From an uncultured Mycoplasmatota bacterium (GTDB taxonomy: Bacteria > Bacillota_I > Bacilli_A > RF39 > UBA660), in NCBI GenBank assembly GCA_937944975.1, contig CALEBF010000004.1, forward strand, positions 1 to 64,000: a stretch of 64,000 nucleotides of DNA, in the 5' to 3' direction. Every line of letters begins with the position of its first letter. The stretch's first letter is position 1. A model generated the notes under the pieces. The model was not told where the DNA came from, ran no database searches, and saw only the letters and a list, made by a program, of their open reading frames with translations. The translations under genes and the position numbers were made by a program. Positions 58,852 through 64,000 of this stretch are shown piece after piece.

Positions 58852-59739
58852 ATGGAAATATTTATTGTTTTAATTGTTTTGGTAGTTGTACTTGTGATAC
58901 CAAATATTAAAATTGTCCCACAAGCAAAAGCTTATGTATTAGAGAGAATTGGATCTTATCATGAAACATGGCGCAATGGATTACATGTGAAAATTCCATT
59001 TTTAGATCGGGTTGCCAATGTTGTTTCTTTAAAGGAAATCGTCAAGGATTTCGCACCACAACCAGTGATTACAAAAGATAACGTTACGATGCAGATCGAT
59101 ACTGTCGTATATTTTCAAATTACAGATGCGAAATTATACACCTATGGTGTTGAGAACCCAATCAATGCGATTGAAAACTTAACAGCAACGACACTTCGTA
59201 ATATTATTGGAGAATTAGAATTAGATCAAACTTTGACATCTCGAGATATTATTAATTCTAAAATGCGTTCTATCTTGGATGAAGCGACGGATCCTTGGGG
59301 AATTAAAGTAAACCGTGTCGAAGTAAAAAATATAGTACCACCGCGTGATATTCAGGATGCAATGGAAAAGCAAATGCGTGCTGAACGTGAACGTCGTGAG
59401 AAAATTTTACAGGCAGAAGGGGAGAAGAAATCTAGTATTCTAATTGCCGAGGGAGAAAAAGAAAGTGCGATTTTAAGAGCAGAGGCAAAAAAAGAATCTC
59501 AGATTAAGATCGCTGAAGGAGAAGCAGAGGCGCTGATCAAGTTAAAACAAGCTGAAGCTGATGGAATTCGTTTGTTGAAGGAAGCAAAAGCGGATCCGGC
59601 AGTTCTTACATTGAAGAGCTTAGAGACATTAAAAAATGTGGCAGATGGGCAATCGACGAAAATTATCGTTCCTTCTGACCTTCAAAATATCGCAACGCTT
59701 GGAACAACCATAAAAGAAATGATGACAGATAAAAAATAA
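58852..59739 (+). CDS. SPFH/band 7 protein (QmcA/stomatin-like)
   Basis: This 295-residue protein has an N-terminal hydrophobic anchor, an SPFH domain (AYVLERIGSYHETWRNGLHVKIPFLDRV onward) and a coiled coil rich in Glu and Ala (EKQMRAERERREKILQAEGEKKSSILIAEGEKES). It forms large oligomers in membrane microdomains. It is coupled to the NfeD-like gene; the pair is widespread in bacteria. AGGAGAG precedes the ATG. Confidence 0.92.
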   Translation: MEIFIVLIVLVVVLVIPNIKIVPQAKAYVLERIGSYHETWRNGLHVKIPFLDRVANVVSLKEIVKDFAPQPVITKDNVTMQIDTVVYFQITDAKLYTYGVENPINAIENLTATTLRNIIGELELDQTLTSRDIINSKMRSILDEATDPWGIKVNRVEVKNIVPPRDIQDAMEKQMRAERERREKILQAEGEKKSSILIAEGEKESAILRAEAKKESQIKIAEGEAEALIKLKQAEADGIRLLKEAKADPAVLTLKSLETLKNVADGQSTKIIVPSDLQNIATLGTTIKEMMTDKK

Positions 59740-59762
59740 AGACTCAACTTGAGTCTTTTTAA
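59738..59762. terminator. Bidirectional terminator between SPFH and rodA genes
   Basis: AAAGACTCA and TGAGTCTTT form a 9-bp stem with a 3-base loop; both strands have T tails (AAAAAATAAAG on one side). Confidence 0.8.
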
Positions 59763-60889
59763 TTTGTATAACGTAGTGATTCGTTTGATATATTGAAGAA
59801 TATTCCAGCCATGATCATGTAACTCAATAAACTAGAACCACCGTAACTGATAAACGGTAAGGTGATACCGGTAATTGGCATCAGCCCAAATGTCATTCCA
59901 ATATTTTGCAGTTGTTGATAAATTAACATTCCAACGATTCCAGAGATGACATATTTATTTAAATTGGATGTGTTTTTGATGGCGATTGTAATGAGTTTAA
60001 TATCGAAAAAGACGATAAGAGATAATAGCGCCAGTGTTCCAATAAATCCAAAGTTACTTCCGAAAACTGCAAAGATGAAGTCCGTTTGTGGTTCTGGGAA
60101 ATAGACAGGGGTATGATTGAATCCGTTTCCGAATAATCCACCGGATCCGATTGCACTAATTCCGTTTTGCAATTGAAATCCGCTTTTATTTGACCAATCG
60201 AGAAGTCGATCGACTCGCAAGAAGAAACTCGTTCCAAAGATATCGACAAATAAATCAGTACTGATAAAATAAATAACTAGGACGACTGCTATCACAAAGG
60301 CGATAATTCCAAAGCCAATCAGGAACCAACGATAGCGAATACCAGCGACAAATAGCATTACGGTCGTAATTAACAAGTAGATGAGAACGACTCCTGTATC
60401 AGGTTGGAGAAAAGTTAAAATACTGGGTATTAAAACGACAATACCGACTTTAATTAAAAATTTAAACTCTTCCATCAAGGTAGGGTTGTTAAAGTTTTCA
60501 TTAAAATCGTGAATGAGAGTTCCGATTGCAATAATTAGAATGATCTTCATAAATTCACTTGGTTGAAATGTACCAATTCCTGGAATGGTAAACCAACATT
60601 TTGCATCGTTAATTGGAGTACCAAAGATGAGAAGTAGGATGAGCATTACAATGCCAATACCATATAGGATCCAAATGTTTCGATAGATAAAATCGTTTCC
60701 GATAAACATGATAAAGTATGCGAGTCCAAACCCAATGATGTACCATACTAGTTGTCGGAATGCCAAATCGTGCATATAACCAGGTAACATGGATTGTGCA
60801 CTATAAATTGTTAAAATGCTGATCATAGCAAATAAAATCATTGGAATTAGAATCCAACGATCCACTTTATATTTAGAAATGTTTTTCAT
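59759..60889 (-). CDS. rodA: RodA/FtsW-family SEDS glycosyltransferase
   Basis: This 376-residue membrane protein has ten membrane segments. SEDS motifs are CWFTIPGIGTFQPSEFMKI, FLQPDTGV, GSGGLFGNG and PEPQTDFIFAVFG, with the catalytic Asp kept in TDFIF. The usual Glu of the following A-E-E segment is changed (GSNFGFIG). These enzymes polymerise lipid II with a class B PBP. RodA is preferred, but FtsW or SpoVE cannot be excluded. The ATG at 60889 follows GGTGAG. It is a single-gene unit. Confidence 0.88.
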   Translation of the reverse strand: MKNISKYKVDRWILIPMILFAMISILTIYSAQSMLPGYMHDLAFRQLVWYIIGFGLAYFIMFIGNDFIYRNIWILYGIGIVMLILLLIFGTPINDAKCWFTIPGIGTFQPSEFMKIILIIAIGTLIHDFNENFNNPTLMEEFKFLIKVGIVVLIPSILTFLQPDTGVVLIYLLITTVMLFVAGIRYRWFLIGFGIIAFVIAVVLVIYFISTDLFVDIFGTSFFLRVDRLLDWSNKSGFQLQNGISAIGSGGLFGNGFNHTPVYFPEPQTDFIFAVFGSNFGFIGTLALLSLIVFFDIKLITIAIKNTSNLNKYVISGIVGMLIYQQLQNIGMTFGLMPITGITLPFISYGGSSLLSYMIMAGIFFNISNESLRYTN

Positions 60890-60980
60890 AATCTCACCTA
60901 ACAATATATTACACTAATTCATAATCGGTTTCAATAAAGGAAGGAAAATCTGACATATTTTTTAAGGAATCAAAGAAAAA

Positions 60981-61010
60981 TTGTAAAAAATATGAATTTT
61001 ATAGTATAAT
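60981..61010 (+). promoter_or_regulatory. Promoter of the EIIB-like gene
   Basis: TTGTAA (60981-60986), 18 bp, TATAAT (61005-61010), 15 bases before the ATG. Confidence 0.6.
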
Positions 61011-61025
61011 GATAGTGGTGATAAA

Positions 61026-61340
61026 ATGGAATATGTACAATATATTATAATTATTGTTATTTTACTTATTATAGCAATTGCGATTACGAGATCGAAGAAA
61101 AAAGACTTTAAAATGGAAGCGAATAAGTTAGTAGGTTACTTAGGTGGAAAAGCGAATATTTTAGATTATGAATTTCACAAGTCTCGATTTATTGTCAACG
61201 TAAGAGATGTGGATAAAGTCAATAAAGATGCCATTCAAAAGCTGGGTGCACAGGGAATTGTAGAGATCGATAATCAGTTGAAAATTATTCTCGGTGAAGA
61301 TGCACAACAATTAAAAAAATATATCGACGCATTAAAGTGA
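61026..61340 (+). CDS. Membrane-anchored PTS EIIB-like protein lacking the phosphocysteine
   Basis: This 104-residue protein has one membrane segment (about 3-23) and then a domain with the pattern of a glucose-type PTS EIIB: ANKLVGYLGGKANILDYEFHKSRFIVNVRDVDKVNKDAIQKLGAQGIVEIDNQLKIILG. EIIB enzymes carry the phosphate on a Cys within C-x-T-R-L-R; here the site reads FHKSRF and there is no cysteine in the protein. It cannot transfer phosphate by the normal route. A role as regulator or structural protein is inferred. It stands alone between a promoter and a terminator. Confidence 0.75.
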   Translation: MEYVQYIIIIVILLIIAIAITRSKKKDFKMEANKLVGYLGGKANILDYEFHKSRFIVNVRDVDKVNKDAIQKLGAQGIVEIDNQLKIILGEDAQQLKKYIDALK

Positions 61341-61362
61341 TAAATTTCATCACTTTTTTTCT
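61334..61362 (+). terminator. Terminator of the EIIB-like gene
   Basis: AAAGTGAT and ATCACTTT form an 8-bp stem with the stop codon within, followed by a T-run. Confidence 0.85.
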
Positions 61363-61391
61363 TTTTTCGACAATCCTCGACAGATGGATAC

Positions 61392-61400
61392 TGTTATAAT
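61392..61400 (+). promoter_or_regulatory. Extended -10 promoter of the orphan kinase
   Basis: TGTTATAAT lies 18 bases before the ATG at 61419, with GAGGTGAG between them. Confidence 0.5.
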
Positions 61401-61418
61401 GGGATCAGAGGTGAGAAA

Positions 61419-62657
61419 ATGAATTTATTTGAAACGATCTTAATTCATATTGTAAGTATTACATTTCCATTAGTACTATATTTATTTTATTTAGCATATC
61501 AGAAGGGAATCGGAAAAGAGGAAAATAAATTGCTGTTAGACTTTGCATTTATTTCATCTTTTTACCTATCTACAAGATTTTATATGATGGGATCTTCTGA
61601 AATTAATTACTTGTTTTTACATATTCCACTATGGATGGCTTATTGTTACCATCAAAAGTTTAGCATTTTTGTATTATCTATCTTACTTTGTTTCTATGGT
61701 GGAAATTTATTTCAAGTACAACCGTATTATTTTATATTAGAATACGTGTTATATGGAGTTTTGTACTACGTTGGTATCAAAGGAAAAGTTCATCGGCGCT
61801 TATTAGAGCAAGGATTGATTTTCATTAGCGGAGTTATTTTATTATTGATATATTTCTTTATATCTGCGCCTACCAAAGTAGTGTGGATCAACGTGTTGTT
61901 TGCAATAGGATATATTGCATTATTAGAACTTGCCACACAATTTATTTTATACTTATTTGAAAAAGGGGAACAGATCTTAAAGTTTCATATGACGGTGAAA
62001 GAATTGGAAAGAGAAAAACAGATTCGAACATCGTTATTTAAAATTACGCATGAAATCAAAAATCCGATTGCTGTATGTAAAGGGTATTTAGATATGTTAG
62101 ATACGAAGAATCAAGAACATGTCGATACTTATATTCCAATTATGAAAGAGGAAATCGATCGTACATTAGTGTTGTTACAGGATTTTTTATCGATGACAAA
62201 AGTAAAAGTAGAGAAGGATATTTTAGATATTAATTTATTGTTAGAAGAAGTTACAAGTCACTTTTTACCAATTCTAAAAGAGAAAAAAATTCAACCTGAT
62301 TTTCATATTATGGACGATGAGGTATATATTAATGGAGATTATCACAGGTTATCACAAGTGATCGTGAATCTTTTAAAGAATAGTGTCGAAGCGATGGAAG
62401 GTGGAGGTACTTTATCTGTTTCGAGTAAAATTACCAATGATCACCAAGTAGAGATTCAAGTGAAGGATGAAGGTTGTGGTATTTCTAGGGAAAATTTAAA
62501 GAGAATGACAGAGCCTTTCTTTACGACGAAAAGGAAAGGAACAGGATTGGGAGTATCATTATCGAACGAGATTATCTTAGCTCACGAAGGGACGATGAAA
62601 TATCAGTCGACAGAAGGAAAAGGAACGACAGTTACTATTTTGTTACATCAGATGTAA
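61419..62657 (+). CDS. Orphan multi-pass sensor histidine kinase (KinB-like)
   Basis: This 412-residue kinase has about six membrane segments (residues 5-180) without a recognisable sensor domain, then HisKA with His211 (ITHEIKNPIAVCKGYLDML) and an HATPase domain (NLLKNSVEAMEGGG, DEGCGISREN, GTGLGVSLS). No response regulator is next to it. In spore formers, orphan kinases of this build (KinB) feed the Spo0A phosphorelay; that is a possibility here. The coding end contains an inverted repeat GTTACATC-A-GATGTAAC. Confidence 0.85.
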   Translation: MNLFETILIHIVSITFPLVLYLFYLAYQKGIGKEENKLLLDFAFISSFYLSTRFYMMGSSEINYLFLHIPLWMAYCYHQKFSIFVLSILLCFYGGNLFQVQPYYFILEYVLYGVLYYVGIKGKVHRRLLEQGLIFISGVILLLIYFFISAPTKVVWINVLFAIGYIALLELATQFILYLFEKGEQILKFHMTVKELEREKQIRTSLFKITHEIKNPIAVCKGYLDMLDTKNQEHVDTYIPIMKEEIDRTLVLLQDFLSMTKVKVEKDILDINLLLEEVTSHFLPILKEKKIQPDFHIMDDEVYINGDYHRLSQVIVNLLKNSVEAMEGGGTLSVSSKITNDHQVEIQVKDEGCGISRENLKRMTEPFFTTKRKGTGLGVSLSNEIILAHEGTMKYQSTEGKGTTVTILLHQM

Positions 62658-62658
62658 C

Positions 62659-62691
62659 AAAAAAGGATATTAGCTATTACGCTTAATATCC
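62659..62691 (-). terminator. Terminator of ribonuclease J
   Basis: On the minus strand GGATATTA and TAATATCC form an 8-bp stem with an 11-base loop; the stop codon is in the 3' arm and a T6 run follows. Confidence 0.8.
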
Positions 62692-64000
62692 ATAATGACA
62701 GGGAGAATAATTGGTTTTCTTCCTGTTTTTTCATATATATAACTTGTCAGTTCTGTCATGATTGCACTTTTCATATCGCTATAGTTGACACGATCTTTTA
62801 ATGTCGATTCGATTGCTCGTTTACTAATATGTTCTAAGTCGTGTAATAGAGCAATGTTATCGTTGACTAAGACGAAACCACGTGTCGTAATATTTGGATT
62901 ACTTAACAGCATCTTCTTTTTCGTATCGATGTTACAAATGACGATGACGATCCCATCGTTTGCCATGATCTTTCTATCTTTAATGACAGCCCCACCGACA
63001 TCTCCAATACGATTTCCATCGACGTATACATCTCCTGCTTGTACAGTTCCATCTCTTTCAATTTTTCCTTTATACATAGAAAGTACGTCACCGTTTCCAA
63101 GGACGAATGTATTTTTCTTTGGAATATCACATTCTACTCCGAGATCAGCGTGTTGTTTTAACATGCGGTATTCTCCGTGGAATGGCATAAAGTATTTTGG
63201 TTTGATCAATCGTAACATTAGTTTTAATTCTTCTTGACTTCCATGTCCAGATGTGTGAATGTCGCTAAGAGAAGTATTTGTGTAAACTTCTACACCACGC
63301 AAGTATAGTTTATTGATCGTTCTTGAAATGCTGAGTGCATTTCCTGGGATCGGACTAGAAGAGAAAACAACGACATCATCAGATTTTAATTTGATTTGAC
63401 GATGTGTTCCGTTTGCAATTCTAGAAAGGGCGGCAAGTGGCTCTCCTTGTGATCCAGTACAAAGTAGACATACCTTGTGATCTGGCAAATGGTTGGCCTC
63501 TTCTGGTGTGATAAAGATATCTTTATTTTTAATGTATCCACCTTGAATAGATATATCGATATTCGTATCCATAGAACGCCCGAATGTCGCAATCTTTCTT
63601 CCGTTTTTATGACATGTTTCTACGATATGTTTTAGACGGTAAATATTACTTGCGAAAGTTGCGATGATAATTCTTCCATGATGCTTCTTAAAAATTTCTT
63701 GGAGTGCATTGTCTACCTTAGACTCACTCATACTCATTCCTTCGTTTAACGCATTGGTAGAATCACTCATAAGCAGGGTAACTCCACGTGAACCAATTTC
63801 TGCCATTTTGTGAAGGTTTGCCATTGGTCCGATTGGGGTTAAATCAAATTTAAAATCTCCCGTTGTTACGACGATTCCATTTGGTGTCGTAATACAAATT
63901 CCATGTGAATCCGGGATCGAATGCGTCGTACGGAAAAATTCTACTTCGATATTTTTGAATTTTACTTTCGTCTTTTCATCGTATACGATTAAATTCTTAT
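62670..64000 (-). CDS. rnj: Ribonuclease J, N-terminal part outside the window
   Basis: The window holds about 443 codons of this metallo-beta-lactamase ribonuclease; the frame is open to the window edge. Visible are FFRTTHSIPDSHGICI with a metal ligand, TTGDFKFDLTPIGPM, LLMSDSTNA, the beta-CASP region (IIATFASNIYRLKHI, TGSQGEPLAALSRIA), HTSGHGSQEELKLMLRLIKPKYFMPFHGEYRM, and the C-terminal domain. The Met at 63824 is internal and not the start. RNase J has 5'-3' exonuclease and endonuclease activity and is central to mRNA decay. RNase J1 and J2 cannot be distinguished. Confidence 0.93.
   Translation of the reverse strand, partial: KNLIVYDEKTKVKFKNIEVEFFRTTHSIPDSHGICITTPNGIVVTTGDFKFDLTPIGPMANLHKMAEIGSRGVTLLMSDSTNALNEGMSMSESKVDNALQEIFKKHHGRIIIATFASNIYRLKHIVETCHKNGRKIATFGRSMDTNIDISIQGGYIKNKDIFITPEEANHLPDHKVCLLCTGSQGEPLAALSRIANGTHRQIKLKSDDVVVFSSSPIPGNALSISRTINKLYLRGVEVYTNTSLSDIHTSGHGSQEELKLMLRLIKPKYFMPFHGEYRMLKQHADLGVECDIPKKNTFVLGNGDVLSMYKGKIERDGTVQAGDVYVDGNRIGDVGGAVIKDRKIMANDGIVIVICNIDTKKKMLLSNPNITTRGFVLVNDNIALLHDLEHISKRAIESTLKDRVNYSDMKSAIMTELTSYIYEKTGRKPIILPVIMDIKRNS

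Noticed and set aside
1..64000. Mycoplasma-type code (TGA as Trp)
   Set aside because: TGA ends several genes, the prfB frameshift uses it as stop, and RF2 is present; Trp is TGG throughout.
1..64000. CRISPR arrays, insertion sequences, prophage, rRNA or tRNA genes
   Set aside because: No regularly spaced repeats, transposase or integrase, phage structural genes, tRNA-like cloverleaf or rRNA sequence were seen.
63824..64000. Start of ribonuclease J at the Met at 63824
   Set aside because: The same frame is open upstream to the window edge and encodes conserved RNase J sequence (THSIPDS, GDFKFDLTPIG), so the true start is outside the window.

Overview
The window is chromosomal DNA from an AT-rich, endospore-forming member of the Bacillota. 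This rests on the low GC content, strong AGGAGG-type ribosome binding sites, TTGACA/TATAAT promoters, and a set of sporulation genes (spoIVA, yabG, yabP, yabQ, yunB, a spoVIF-like gene, spoVG, veg). TGA is a true stop: it ends csoR, pncB and pnuC and is the frameshift stop in prfB, so the standard bacterial code applies and not the Mycoplasma code. Gene order resembles condensed Bacillus subtilis neighbourhoods: yabG-veg-spoVG-yabP-yabQ-divIC, prfB-yitT-ftsE-ftsX, recU-pbp1A and yunB-yutD. The genus cannot be named from sequence alone; an uncultured gut Bacilli or Erysipelotrichia-like lineage is plausible. I saw no rRNA, tRNA, CRISPR array, phage or insertion sequence. Coding density is very high, and no gap exceeds 300 bases.

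Layout. 0.2-3.3 kb: a fused MacB-type ABC exporter and a small helical protein. 3.3-11.3 kb: a nine-gene NAD salvage cluster (pncA, pncB, Nudix, nadE, a prs-like gene, nadD, pnuC, nadR, nrtR-like) behind a strong promoter that overlaps palindromes. 11.3-18 kb: polA, a cation efflux protein, a foreign-looking alpha/beta hydrolase, and serS behind a T-box leader. 18-21.6 kb: copper homeostasis (csoR, copA and a frameshifted copZ). 21.6-25.1 kb: membrane-anchored proteins of unknown function, two carrying zinc ribbons. 25.2-29.8 kb: a Bce-type module (response regulator, intramembrane-sensing kinase, ABC transporter). 29.8-30.8 kb: two tandem signal-peptidase-like proteins without catalytic residues. 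30.9-33.6 kb: murI, xth, mutM and a convergent CBS-domain gene. 33.7-41.5 kb: sporulation and division genes around prfB. 41.5-49.9 kb: PBP1A/RecU, the ribosome-assembly GTPases EngB and Der, a spoVIF-like gene and several unknowns. 50-64 kb: an ABC exporter, alanine racemase, an unrecognised 482-residue protein beside spoIVA, a WbsX-like enzyme, NfeD/SPFH, a RodA/FtsW protein, an EIIB-like protein without its cysteine, an orphan multi-pass histidine kinase and the 3' part of ribonuclease J.

How the genes work together. The NAD cluster encodes two salvage routes. In one, nicotinamide passes through nicotinate and NaMN to NAD (PncA, PncB, NadD, NadE, with PRPP from the Prs-like enzyme). In the other, imported nicotinamide riboside passes through NMN to NAD (PnuC, NadR). 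The last gene is an NrtR-like repressor with an eroded Nudix box. Sporulation genes lie behind sequences that resemble sigma-E or sigma-K promoters, separate from the sigma-A-like promoters of housekeeping genes. Many short transcription units end in strong hairpin-plus-T-tract terminators, several shared by convergent genes. The most promising unusual elements are the paired dead signal peptidases, the copZ frameshift at an A-tract, the NAD operon control region, the zinc-ribbon membrane proteins and the unknown gene next to spoIVA.
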